Assembly (NCBI RefSeq): GCF_026151205.1
Contig: NC_087081.1
Coordinates: 4,364,246-4,428,245 of the forward strand
DNA from: Bolinopsis microptera
Taxonomy: Eukaryota; Ctenophora; Tentaculata; Lobata; Bolinopsidae
Length of the DNA: 64,000 bases
Direction of reading: 5' to 3'
Below, one piece after another: positions 10,295 through 21,430 of the stretch. A program made the translations under genes and the position numbers. Each line of letters begins with the position of its first letter. Position 1 is the first letter of the stretch. A model generated the notes under the pieces. That model was not told the DNA's origin. It saw only the letters and a list, made by a program, of their open reading frames with translations, and did no database searches.

Positions 10295-12190
10295 TTCTAA
10301 ACAAGGGATAGTTAAAAAACAACGCCCGAGTCTAATCTTTCCCTAAAACAAAAACTAAAAATTAAAAACTTCATTGCAATTTCCGCCAATATCTCTTGTC
10401 ATAACTCAAATTACGGAGATAATGCAGGTCAAAGATATTATTCAAATAAAGATTTCTTTTACATAAATCATGCACAATCAGCGAGAAAAGATTGCTTTGG
10501 GGTCTTCCTCTTCTCCCTGGTAAGTCCAGTGTATTGATGGCAAAAGCGAGGGAAGAAAACGCTGGTCCGTCAATAGGTTCCCGCAAAACATGTCCTAACA
10601 TTCTCCACCGACTACGGGCCACTTTTTCTGACAATGGTTCACCATTGCAGCTTTATACAAGTTTTTGTTGGAGATGACTCCTGGGTACCTTATATTCAAA
10701 ATAGTGCGAAGATGTCTGCGGTGAACAACATCTAGTTTTTCAAGGAATATTTTGGGGACGGCCCAACAGGATGAGTTGTACATAAGAACCGATACGACTA
10801 AAGCATTATACAGTATTAGACGTTTGTTTAGGGGCAGTTTATCACTCCAGGCCTTCTTGTAATTGTTAAAGGCAGCATATCCCAGGTTTATGCGACGCTG
10901 AATATCAGCTTTGCTACAGAAGACGGACCCTAGAGTGATACTTTTCCTCCATGCTTCATTCCCCGACACTAATTTTCCATCACTGTCGACTTCACCCGTA
11001 CTAGCTAAATAAACATGAGTGAAGTCCGTTTTGTCTTCATTGACAAAGAGGTTCCATTTCTCGAGTATAGCTGTTGCCTGGGGCAAAATACCTCTCAAGT
11101 TGTCTTCCTCTTCATCATTGAAGTCAACATCATCAGCATATTCAGTGTCAAGTGGAAGGCCAGCAATAGTAATCGGGGGGATCGGCCTATCTAAACTGAT
11201 TGTTATAGTCCATCTAAGTTCATTCAAAGCACCAGCCAAGACTAGGGTGAACAGACAGCCGGATAGACAGTCACCTTGGAAAGCTCCAAGGAGACTTAAA
11301 AACTCAGCTGAAAGAACTCCATTTACCTTCACCCGTAGCTTTGTGTTGGACAACAACAACCGGACAATCCTCAGCTCATCCTCAGTACAGCCACACAGTT
11401 TCAGGAGTTCAAGAATCGTAGTGCGTTTGATCGTGTCAAACGCACTAGACATATCAATGCCCATGCGATGATACTCCCATTTCTTCCTTTGGACAACTCG
11501 CTGACACCAAACAATATCAGCACAAGAACGAGCGCGTTTATATGCACACTGCCATGGACCAGTGAAGGCGTTCACTTTTTCTTCTATCCTTTTAAGAGTA
11601 GCCATAGACAGAATTTTTCTGGCTGCATTGGACAAGGTGAGTGGACGTAAATTCTTCAGAGGACCAATAGGTTTTTTTGGCTTCTGTAAGGGTGTTATAG
11701 TAGCCTCTCCAATGGAAATGGGGAAAGTATGTGTCTCGAAACAACTGTTGATGATTCCAGCATAATTTTCATGGACTGTACTATTAGAGTACTTAATTAG
11801 CTCGTTGGGTATTCCATCGGGACCATTTGCCCTCCCATTTTTCAAGCTAGAGGTGGCTGCATGTATTTCAACTCCAGTAAAAGGGACATTGAGAGCACGT
11901 GGTAGACCCTCAAAAGGCTCGAGAGGTTGCTCATTGCGAGTCAGCTGTTTTTCGAGATAGTCTCTAACAACAAAAGCTTTCATGTCGTCAGATGCAATCA
12001 AACAGCCATTTTCATCATGGACACCAATCGAGTTATTAGGTGGTTTACTTTTCTGAAGATGTCTTACTGCTTCAAACATTTTCCTTGAATCGTTTGTGTT
12101 AGTAATATCACTATAGGTCTGATCAGCTTGAGCAGACCTCACTTCAACTAATCTTTTCTGGATACTATTAGTGAGGTGGTTGATGGATGA
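10295..12190 (-). mobile_element. 5'-truncated non-LTR retrotransposon (LINE 1)
   Basis: The element runs on the minus strand and carries a reverse transcriptase but no visible endonuclease, so it is 5'-truncated near 12190. Its 3' end near 10295 is defined by alignment with a second copy whose end is near 41436. Both share the 3' untranslated block ACAAGGGATA...AAGCAACGCCC and TCTAATCTTTCCCTAAAA. The retrotransposon sits beside, and opposite in strand to, the element at 12392-14965. Confidence 0.85.
10371..12175 (-). pseudogene. Reverse transcriptase of LINE 1 (frameshifted)
   Basis: RT blocks appear in order: NGRANGPDGIPNELIKY (finger), RPLTLSNAARKILS, the catalytic DMSSAFDTIKR, GAFQGDCLSGCLF, the catalytic YADDVDF, NEDKTDFTHV and ITLGSVF. 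A thumb-like region follows (LPLNKRLILYNALVVSVLMY). The main frame runs to 10595. Near 10640-10655 the frame shifts by one base, and the C-terminal RWRMLGHVLREP and LPGRRGRPQSNLFSL domain continues in another frame to 10371. The related copy at 41512-41868 reads through this point, so the shift is a mutation here. The RW-GH-LR tail followed by a G-R-R-G-R-P motif is common in RTE- and L1-like elements. The clade is not fixed. Confidence 0.85.
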
Positions 12191-12235
12191 CCCTCAAAAG
12201 TAATAATAATAACAATTGTATATAAGTATATAGTT

Positions 12236-12391
12236 ATACACACAGTCTCTACGCCTTTATCCTCTGGTCCCTAGGGTCAGCTGACTCCGGGCTAGTGGAA
12301 AATTACCGATCGCCAAGATTTGATGTCTAGGCAGTCGAGACCTCTTATTAAGACTCGATATAATAATATTAATTATAATAATAATAGAACT
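12236..12391 (+). repeat. 3' end of an R2-group-like retrotransposon (upstream tandem copy)
   Basis: The segment is about 85% identical by eye to 14822-14965, the 3' end of the plus-strand element. Shared blocks include CTCTGGTCCCTAGGGTCAGC and TAGGCAGTCGAGACCTCTTA. It ends in an ATAATAAT-rich tail that abuts the 5' truncation of the next copy at about 12392. This suggests head-to-tail insertion of two copies. Long terminal repeats are less likely, because the encoded enzyme is of the non-LTR type. Confidence 0.75.
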
Positions 12392-14168
12392 GTAAACGAA
12401 GGAAGCGGAACCTGAACATGACGTTTATAGACTACAAGAAGGCGTATGATAGCGTCCCACACTCCTGGATTCTGTCTTGTTTGACCATGTGTGGTATCTC
12501 TTCATCCATCATAGACCTGTTTGAAGCCTCCTTCAAACAACCGTATGTTAACCTGATGCTTGGTAAAGTTTTCCTTGGGAGAATTAAAATTAATAGAGGT
12601 CTATTCCAAGGAGACTCAGTATCACCTATTCACTTTATCATTAGTCTTATACCCCTGTCCATTCTTTTGAATAAGCATGATATAGGATATTCTCTGGACA
12701 GAAAAGATGGACCAAAAGTGTCGCATAGGCTATACATGGACGACCTCAAGTTGTATGCCGAGAGTGAAGACGAAATGCAAACACTGGTTAATACCACAGC
12801 AGAGTTCAGCAGTGACATAAAAATGGAATTCGGGCTAGAGAAATGTGCCGTGGTGAAGGTGAAGAAGGGAGCAAGAGCCGTTTTCGAAGGCATCTCCCTA
12901 CCCACAGGTGAACAGATCCATGAGTTGGAGGACGAGGGCTATAAGTATCTGGGAATACTAGAAGCCAATGATATACTACACAAAGAGATGAAAGCACTGG
13001 TTACAAAAGAGTATATCAGAAGAGTTAAAAAGGTTTTTAAATCCCAGCTTCATGGCAGGAATAGTATACAAGCAATTAACACCTGGGCTGTACCTGTGAT
13101 AAGATATGGAGCTGGAATTCTCTCATGGAATGCTGGAGAGACCAAAGCCTTAGATGTCAAGACCAGGAAACTGATGAGGATAAATGGAGCTCACCACCCC
13201 CAAGGAGATGTTGATCGGTTATACGTAAGCCGTCAACTGGGTGGCCGTGGGCTACATAGTATAGAGGAAGTCGTAAAGAGAGAGGAGAATACACTCACCA
13301 CTTATGTGGTGAGAAGTAGAGACCCAGAACTGATTGCTCTGAAGGACTACTTTGTCAAAGACAAGATACTCTTGGGTGAAGAGATAGAGAAAGATATCGA
13401 CCGAACACAACGCGAGGAAATCCGCAAGGAGAAGTGGACTGCTAAAGTGATGCACGGACAGTTCCCAAGGCAGATGATGGGTATAGCGGACCCGTTAACC
13501 TCTTGGAACTGGCTCACTCAACAAGACTTGAAGAAGGAGACAGAAGGATTGTTGATAGCAGCCCAAGACCAAGCACTTAGGACTAATTATGTGAAGCACA
13601 GGATTGACAAAACACCTGGCTCTTCTCCCCTCTGCAGACTCTGCAGAAATCATTACGAGACAATAGACCACATACTGAATGGGTGCCCAAAACTTTCACA
13701 GACAGAATATAAGTGTCGGCATGACAAAGTAGCTGCCGCATTGCACTGGAGTCTGTGCAAGGAATACGGGCAGAGAAGGTGCTGGAGAACGAAAAAGTCA
13801 AGATATTGTGGGACTTCCATGTCCAGTCGGACCACGTTATCGAACACTGCAGACCGGATCTCCTCCTGGTAGACAAGGTAACCAACGCAGCAATCATCAT
13901 TGACGTTGCAGTCCCAGGAGATACCCGGATCCTGGATAGAGAACAAGAAAAGATACTGAAATATCAAGACCTAAAAAGAGAAATTAAGAAGAACTGGAAT
14001 TTACGAAAGGTCACAATCGTCCCTGTGGTGATAGGCGCATTAGGAACTATCACCATTAACTTTCGTAAACACCTCGACGCAGTCCACTGCAATCTGAGCA
14101 TCTCTAATCTCCAGAAGACAGCTTTGCTTGGATCAGCCAGAATTCTCAGGATGGTCTTAGACATATGA
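12392..14168 (+). pseudogene. R2-group-like retrotransposon polyprotein fragment (RT, CCHC finger, REL endonuclease)
   Basis: The coding remnant opens at CKRRKRNLNM and continues into MTFIDYKKAYDSVPHSWI (catalytic Asp), NRGLFQGDSVSPIHF, the catalytic YMDDLKLYAES and a KEYIRRVKKVFKSQL region typical of this group. A Cys-His motif follows (CRLCRNHYETIDHILNGC at codons 403-420). After a frameshift between about 13740 and 13790 the frame continues as KILWDFHVQSDHVIEHCRPD, then LLLVDK and IIIDVAVPGDTR. This is the PD...D pattern of the restriction-enzyme-like endonuclease found C-terminal in R2-type elements, and IPVVIGALGT follows it. The stop is at 14166-14168. The N-terminal DNA-binding fingers and first RT blocks are missing, so the copy is 5'-truncated and inactive. 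Confidence 0.85.
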
Positions 14169-14965
14169 TATTATTGAGAGTATATTACACTGTAGATACT
14201 CTATATTTAGTTTATTCTTCACTGGATACTGTAATAAACACTTTTTACCTGGTCCTCTTATATCTCTTCCCTTGCTATGCAAGCCCTGTTTCTTGTTTAT
14301 ACAATTTTTAACTCGTATATTGGGTAGACTGTGTATTTGTTATGTATTTTATATTATACAGTTTTGTGTACAAGTAATTATTGTTATTTTCTGGACTAAG
14401 GGGTATACATGTGTTGGAGTTTTTCTCTTATTTTTCTTCTCTTGCTCTGCATGCCCTGATTCTTGTATAAACATGATGTTTGTTATATTGTATATTCTTG
14501 TATTGATTGTGGTATTTTGTGGGTCAGATTCAGCAATACCCAATGGGTACTTGCTGAATCACTGTTTTATACACTCTGTAACCAGTTCCTGTGTTCCGTC
14601 CCTTGCCCTGCAAGCCCTGTTTCTTGATTATACAGCATTTATTTATCGTGTATTACACTGTAGTATGTAATAAACATTTGTAGTAGTGTAGGATTGTTTG
14701 AATTTCTTTTTTCTAGGTTTTATAATATTTATTTGTATAATTTGTGATTGTTTCTCCCGGTTTTCTTCCCTTGCGTAGCAAGCCCTGTCTCTTGTAAAAA
14801 CAACCTCGAAAGATTTGTAGATACACATAGTCTCTACACCTTTACCCTCTGGTCCCTAGGGTCAGCTGATCCCGGGCCAGAGGAAAACTACCGACTGCCA
14901 AGGTTTGACGCCTAGGCAGTCGAGACCTCTTATTGAGACCCTTTATAATAATATTTACTACATCT
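14169..14965 (+). mobile_element. 3' untranslated region of the R2-group-like element
   Basis: The region follows the stop codon and ends in the same conserved tail seen at 12236-12391. It contains an internal tandem structure described separately. The 132-codon ORF at 14272-14670 lies across those repeats and is not credible as a gene. Confidence 0.75.
14184..14810 (+). repeat. Degenerate ~165-bp tandem repeat in the retrotransposon 3' UTR (4 copies)
   Basis: A core of TTCCCTTGC, then TGCAAGCCCTGTTTCTTG, recurs near 14266, 14438, 14599 and 14766 at intervals of 160-172 bp. Between cores, TATTACACTGTAGTA and TAATAAACA also recur. Confidence 0.8.
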
Positions 14966-15148
14966 CACATTGCACAATATCAGCTTTACCTCACAATTAA
15001 TGATAACGTAACACGATCCCAGTAATATAAAGTTACCATGGCAATGGAGGTACCGACTACTATTTACCATGGCAATGGAGGTAACTGTATACAAGATAAT
15101 TGTCAGTTATAATAGGACTGTTATTATAACAGTTGATAAACGGAGACA

Positions 15149-15162
15149 CCCCCCCCCCCCCC
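15149..15162. repeat. Homopolymer of 14 C
   Basis: A run of 14 C sits in non-coding sequence just after two copies of the word ACCATGGCAATGGAGGTA (15035-15081). Confidence 0.95.
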
Positions 15163-16690
15163 TCCTGCTGCACAGTATTCCAAGAGGGATATAGCACGTG
15201 GGGACAATAATAGGATATGATAAATTCAATAATATGATAAACAAGATCTAGACAAAGGATGCGTTGTGTTTGTCACTTAGTTAATTTTATAGTTTTATTA
15301 CAAATTGATGACATTTTATGTTCAAAGTGATGTTAACTTTACTAAATAACTAGTAAAAATAACTGTTATTTGTTCACCGTATCCAAGTTTTAAAGGCACT
15401 GTTTAAACTGCACACGGTATCCCAAGAGGTCTATCTATACGTGGGACTATATCGCTCCTTCTACTTCATCACCTTTATCTGTACGAAATAGTTAACACCT
15501 TTATCTGCACGAAATAGTCCACACCTTTATCTGCACGAAATAGTCCACACCGTTTATACGAATATCTACGTATGAACTTATGGATATCCGCAGCTGCACA
15601 AATGTCGCATGGCTATAATATGTGACTATCCACTTGACATGATATGTGTCACGTGACTATCCACGTGTCATGTGTGTATCAACCCATCTCTAATCTATAC
15701 TGATGATTGTGACACATATTTAGTGAGTATTCTTTTGAAAATCCGTCATCTCCTCCCCAATAATTTAGGTTTAATTTTATGCCTTTTATAATTGTAAATC
15801 TTTGTTTGGTTACACTATTAATATTATATATTATACTATTAGTATTACTCATGTTGTTTTGTACTAGTTTCTTTGTATGCTGTGTAATTACCGATCACGT
15901 GTATGCTTATTTTTTCATGAAAAGTTTTAATGGAAACATCTTTAGTCTTTTTCCGCAAACGGTTGCCGCGTAAAAAGAAGGAAAATAAACGGAAAAAATA
16001 TAATATGTCCACATGTGGACTCCACATGTTACTATGCTGTAGTATAACTCTACCAATGAGCTCGTGAGCGATCATATTTCTGAATAGAGAAACATAATTA
16101 CATGTACAGTGTTTATAACGCATACTTAATTTTCTGTTTGTTAATGCTACTCATTTTTTAGTGGGATTCTATAAGGAAACGTCAGTGGTTTCTGCATATT
16201 TTATCTGATTTGATCTGAGTTGGAATTTTTTCAAAGGTCAAATGTGCAGTTTTATTTGACAAAAGTACTCACAAATATGTTTAAGGACTTTTATTACATT
16301 TTCCTTTTTGATTATTATAAGGTTCCTGGAGGCCGGGTTTTAATAGTTTTTGATCACGTGACCGGGTCACGTAACCGGTGACCCTAAAAATAAATTGGAT
16401 TAAAATAGTCTTTAAGCTTTTAAGAACACATTTTGTCAGAAAGCAGCCGAAATTTGGCGATAAAAAACAATTTCAAGCAATAGATAGGTGGACTCATAAG
16501 GTGGACTCATAATCGTGACAAATAAATATGCAGTAAAGCAATAATATTGCTGGTAAAGCAATAATATTTAAATTAGAACACAATATGTACCCCCCCACGC
16601 CCCTCATAATTATAATTGCTTTTGTGTGTTGGTTTGATCATAATTATTAAAAGAAATGTCCCACATGAGGATGTGCTGATCTAAATTTAG
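15163..16690. other. Non-coding region
   Basis: Apart from the three-copy 26-bp repeat, I see no gene. ORFs at 15779-15973 (plus) and 15845-16123 (minus) overlap antisense and are hydrophobic or low in complexity. Inverted words such as GTCCACATGTGGAC occur at 16006-16019. Confidence 0.5.
15470..15549. repeat. 26-bp tandem repeat, 3 copies
   Basis: The unit CACCTTTATCTGCACGAAAT plus AGTCCA starts at 15470, 15496 and 15522. Confidence 0.9.
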
Positions 16691-16698
16691 AGCACTAA

Positions 16699-17789
16699 CT
16701 TGTAGTCTTGTAGTCTTGTAGTCTTGTAGTCTTGTAGTCTTGTAGTCTTGTAGTATTGTAGTCTTGTAGTCTTGTAGTCTTGTAGTCTTGTAGTCTTGTA
16801 GTCTTGTAGTCTTGTAGTCTTGTAGTCTTGTAGTCTTGTAGTCTTGTAGTCTTGTAGTCTTGTAGTCTTGTAGTCTTGTAGTCTTGTAGTCTTGTAGTCT
16901 TGTAGTCTTGTAGTCTTGTAGTCTTGTAGTCTTGTAGTCTTGTAGTCTTGTAGTCTTGTAGTCTTGTAGTCTTGTAGTCTTGTAGTCTTGTAGTCTTGTA
17001 GTCTTGTAGTCTTGTAGTCTTGTAGTCTTGTAGTCTTGTAGTCTTGTAGTCTTGTAGTCTTGTAGTCTTGTAGTCTTGTAGTCTTGTAGTCTTGTAGTCT
17101 TGTAGTCTTGTAGTCTTGTAGTCTTGTAGTCTTGTAGTCTTGTAGTCTTGTAGTCTTGTAGTCTTGTAGTCTTGTAGTCTTGTAGTCTTGTAGTCTTGTA
17201 GTCTTGTAGTCTTGTAGTCTTGTAGTCTTGTAGTCTTGTAGTCTTGTAGTCTTGTAGTCTTGTAGTCTTGTAGTCTTGTAGTCTTGTAGTCTTGTAGTCT
17301 TGTAGTCTTGTAGTCTTGTAGTCTTGTAGTCTTGTAGTCTTGTAGTCTTGTAGTCTTGTAGTCTTGTAGTCTTGTAGTCTTGTAGTCTTGTAGTCTTGTA
17401 GTCTTGTAGTCTTGTAGTCTTGTAGTCTTGTAGTCTTGTAGTCTTGTAGTCTTGTAGTCTTGTAGTCTTGTAGTCTTGTAGTCTTGTAGTCTTGTAGTCT
17501 TGTAGTCTTGTAGTCTTGTAGTCTTGTAGTCTTGTAGTCTTGTAGTCTTGTAGTCTTGTAGTCTTGTAGTCTTGTAGTCTTGTAGTCTTGTAGTCTTGTA
17601 GTCTTGTAGTCTTGTAGTCTTGTAGTCTTGTAGTCTTGTAGTCTTGTAGTCTTGTAGTCTTGTAGTCTTGTAGTCTTGTAGTCTTGTAGTCTTGTAGTCT
17701 TGTAGTCTTGTAGTCTTGTAGTCTTGTAGTCTTGTAGTCTTGTAATCTTGTAATCTTGTAATCTTGTAATCTTGTAGTCTTTTAGTCAA
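16699..17789. repeat. 8-bp satellite (CTTGTAGT), about 134 copies
   Basis: Monotonous tandem CTTGTAGT fills 1.09 kb with very few variants: one TAGTATTG near 16752, and a terminal cluster of TAATCTTG near 17744-17774. The minus strand has an open frame of 369 codons repeating KTTRLQDY, because 3 x 8 bp equals 8 codons and no frame has a stop. I regard it as non-coding. Confidence 0.98.
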
Positions 17790-17799
17790 GCTCTCTGTT

Positions 17800-18385
17800 T
17801 TCATTCGATAATTTTACATTTTAGAGTGTTTTTGAAATAATTTTACATTCGATAATTTTGAGTGTTTTTTACGGGTTTAACGAAAAAACAGCTTTTATGT
17901 CATTTCTTTAAGCTATCAAATGATTCATAGTTGAGTAGTTGGTCTCCGCAATGTCATATTTGTACTTGTCCAATCCCCCCTTTTCTATTCTTTAAGCTTT
18001 TAACTTTAAGCGATCCATAGTTGCTCTTTTACAAAGGTGTAGACTGTAGAGCTTCACTTTGTCATTTGTACTACAAATGATTTGTAGATTGCGTTTCACG
18101 TCTCCTTGGCAATAACTGTTCTACTACTATGTAGTCTCCATGGTATTCACCATTCTACTATGTCTTGCTGTCTAAGAGCACAATAGCACCATATAATAAG
18201 CGGGTCAGAGCGGAAGATAACAATACGTTAAGCTACAAGTAGCTGTGCTTATTATACTGTAAGGCTTATAAACAAACTCTATAATTTGCTCGTGATGTAA
18301 AGAGTGACGTGGTCTTTTTATTGTTTGTGTTGAGTTTGACCCAATGTTGCTGTTGTGTTAAGTTTGCTAATTGCTTATTGTGTTG
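17800..18385. other. Non-coding spacer
   Basis: Nothing recognisable apart from short duplicated phrases (ATTTTACATTCGATAATTTT, TGTTGAGTTT). Confidence 0.5.
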
Positions 18386-18393
18386 AGTTTAAC

Positions 18394-18558
18394 CAAGGGT
18401 CGACCGAGGGCAGGATTTGCGACCGAGGCCGAGGAAATATTGCTTTGATAAAACCGAGCCGAGGCAAACCGAGGAATTGCCCTCCTGACCGAGGCCGAGG
18501 GCGAGGAAAAATCGCTATTCCTCGGTAAAACCGAGGCTGAGGACTCGGTCGACCCTTG
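18394..18558. mobile_element. hAT-type MITE, 165 bp
   Basis: Terminal inverted repeats CAAGGGTCGACCGAG and CTCGGTCGACCCTTG match over 15 bp. The 8-bp target duplication AGTTTAAC is perfect on both sides (18386-18393 and 18559-18566). A TIR beginning CAAGGG together with an 8-bp duplication is the signature of hAT elements. The interior is a series of CCGAGGC and GCCGAGG words that can fold on themselves, and it has no ORF. Confidence 0.9.
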
Positions 18559-18566
18559 AGTTTAAC

Positions 18567-20800
18567 TGCTGTTGTGCTCCGCCCTACTGCAGCTCATGTT
18601 GACTAATTAACGTTAAAGTAGAAGTTGTCTATTTCAGTGCAAGAGGTTTTCTATTGCGGATCTGTAATTTGTAAATAGAAGCCTGAAATAATCCTAGTCT
18701 ACGATTATTCTAGTGTTCGAATATAAGCAGTGAGTTGGATAGCTGCTGATGGGATTGCGATGATGAGATTGCTCCGCTATCTGCACTCGTGGTAGATCTT
18801 TGGCGGGAGAAAATCATGTAATTGGTCTTTTAAGATTAGGTGCCATGCCGTTGCAAGTGATCCACTGTACTTAATGATTAACCAGATCATTCAACTGTCT
18901 CACTTCATGGATGATATTGGCAGTTAAGACTATATTCACATCTTCTGCGTATAAGACAAACCGTGCAGCACGTGGGATTCTCCGTAGGTCATGTATTGAA
19001 TAGAAGAGGTCCTAATAACTTGTTGCATCATTATTTTATTTAATGAACTTGTTGCACATTTAGTGAGCAATTAATAAAATAACAGTTTTTAGTCGCATAT
19101 GTTTTGTAATGACGTATTGTTATATTATATATATTTATTAGTTGGTTAATTGTTTAATAAGCTTGTTTGTGGACATCGTCCGTTCACTATTGCTTTTTTC
19201 ATTGGTAGTTTGTTAAGAGATAAGAGCTGACAAAATGACGGTACGATTTGGTTTGAGTTTCATTATTGTATGATTATATATGAATTTTACTTGATAGAGT
19301 GCTTATCTTAAAGTCAAAAGTTTTTACAGGCTCTAGTGACGTAGTTTTAAGAAGATTTCAAGCCTTACGTTGTATGTTTCCCTTCGTGTCCAAAAGCATT
19401 ATATTTCATTAATGTATGTTTTTAACGAGCAAGATCAGTCACAGCAAACTAAGTCTAGTATTAAACCCTACTCCTTTACAAACATTAGCATCTGCACACG
19501 AAGATAACTTGCCATTGAGTAAATGCTTAGCAATATGGCCGGTCTACAATATACGATTATTGTAATTAACGTGTATTTACATGTACTTTAAGTGAACAAT
19601 TGTCATTGAATTAATTTTGCTCTGATGAGCGCATAACGTTTGACGGTGATTGAAATATGGTTGAGTGCAGTTGTTCGATTTTTCACAAGTTTAATTCGAG
19701 TATAAGAGTTTAGTTTATAAGTTTATATTATCCATGGAATCAAATGAGAGTGATTATCAATCTTGAAGTGATTAGTTAACTCTCATCAAGGTATCCTACT
19801 CCATTTTAATGTTCTATATATTAATTATGACGAAGTGAGGAAGTGATACTATCGGACTAAGATGTATAGGGACGTGCCACCCAATGGCAACATTAAAATA
19901 TATTGACATTCTTAACTTTATTCCATCGTTTCTTGTTGGTATAAAACTCCGTTACAAATTGAACTGGGATATGGCAATACTACACCTCAGATCAATAAAA
20001 TATGATAATGTAATGTATAACCTTATAATTAGACTTAAGTAAAAGTTTAATAGAATATAGAGAACAAAATAGTCTACGGCCTTCTGAGTTCTACAGTTAA
20101 ATATTGTTAAGTTTATTCACTGTGTCTCAACTAGGCCTTCCAACCAGTCAAAAAGACTCTCATTACATCTATTATAATTGTTCTTGTAATGATCAGCTAG
20201 AGAATCAATTTCTTTAAGTAGTGCACCCCCTAATCTCTTCCTCATGGCATATTCGAACATTTTCATGAAGCTTTAATCAATTTCATTTGATATAATGAAC
20301 CTTGAATCACGGAAGCGAATGATTACACTTTTCAAGCAGAATCCTTTTGAATCGTATAAATATCTTTAACTCAATTTGTAATGAATTTGAATTTGCGTCA
20401 ATTGAAAGAGGCATGATTACACCGGTTAAAAGGTTTTTAGGAAGTGGTTAAAAGAGAATATAATTTAATACTGTATTTATTAGGAATAATGAACCAATTT
20501 TCACTGGATGGGAACTTGAAATGTCGACATTGGCAGTTTTCCGGTTCAACTTTTAAAAGTATTTAGCCAAAATGACAGGAGCATTTTTATGAGTCATAAA
20601 AAAATAAAAGAGCTTTAAAAGCTTCCGAGGAGTACAAGACGTTCACTCAGGAACAGTGTTGTGGATTTATTATACTTCCTCTGCTCGGAAGTGGGGGGCT
20701 TACCTTCAGAGGTGACTGGGAGTCACAACTCTTCTTAGGGGTTTGAGCTTTTTAGGGGTTTTGTTTACCATTTTGAATACTGCGATAATACATATTTATT
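18567..20800. other. Non-coding AT-rich region
   Basis: I see no gene, no tandem repeat of note and no open frame of useful length in 2.2 kb. Confidence 0.55.
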
Positions 20801-20802
20801 AT

Positions 20803-20863
20803 AACCCGTCTAACCCTAAAATGGTGTCAAGACTCGAGATACTAAAATAATTATTACATATTT
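20803..20863 (+). repeat. Dispersed repeat, copy B (left part)
   Basis: The segment matches the start of copy C at 40658: AACCCGTCTAACCCTAAA, GGTGTCAAGACTCGAGA and ACTAAAATAATTATTAC. Similarity stops at about 20863 and resumes at 21322, so copy B is interrupted by roughly 458 bp of unrelated sequence. Confidence 0.8.
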
Positions 20864-21321
20864 CACTTTTTTGCCCTAGCGACTAGCGCACGTTCGTGTT
20901 CCCGAGCCTGGCCCCTTATTCTCTCAGAACAGCAGAACACCTCGGGTACACTTGTTCGTCCAATTAGTACCTAGTGGTCGACACTTTGACAGTCATCACA
21001 CTGTTATGGATTATGGCACAGTTGACATGAAAACTTTTTCTTATCAGTCATAATCATGTCACCCATCACAACATTTTGAACTTCGATAGTACCTCACATG
21101 AATTTATCGACAGTTAACTCTCTTTCACTACGACATTCTTAACTTTGTCACACAGTATCACATTTTCATTAGACACCTACATTTTGAGAATCATTTAATT
21201 TTCGAATGGAACTTTACCGAATTAAAACCTAGTGTGTGTGTTTGAGCGATTTGTACAACATTTCTGTAATGTTTCAAATTATATTCATATGTTCTTTTAA
21301 AAAAAATATTCTATATAATTC

Positions 21322-21430
21322 GCGTTTTTGACACCACTTGGAGGTCCAAATTTTGGGCACTAAAATTCTCATTCCTTGGCCAATTTTTTATTTTTTCATG
21401 CTGATTTGAAGGCCATTAAAGCATTTGACA
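21322..21430 (+). repeat. Dispersed repeat, copy B (right part)
   Basis: The segment matches 40715-40800 and the reverse complement of 7194-7300. It contains TTGACACCACTTGGAGGTCC, ATTCCTTGGCCAATTTTTTA and GGCCATTAAAGCATTTGACA. Confidence 0.8.

Noticed and set aside
14272-14670. 132-codon hydrophobic ORF
   Set aside because: It spans the tandem-repeat 3' UTR of the retrotransposon and lacks recognisable features.
12236-14965. Long terminal repeats flanking a retrotransposon
   Set aside because: The enzyme between them is a non-LTR RT with a C-terminal restriction-like endonuclease. The repeats equal its 3' end, so tandem insertion explains them better.
16695-17804. 369-codon open frame repeating KTTRLQDY
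   Set aside because: It is produced by the 8-bp satellite, in which no frame has a stop; it has no gene-like flanks.
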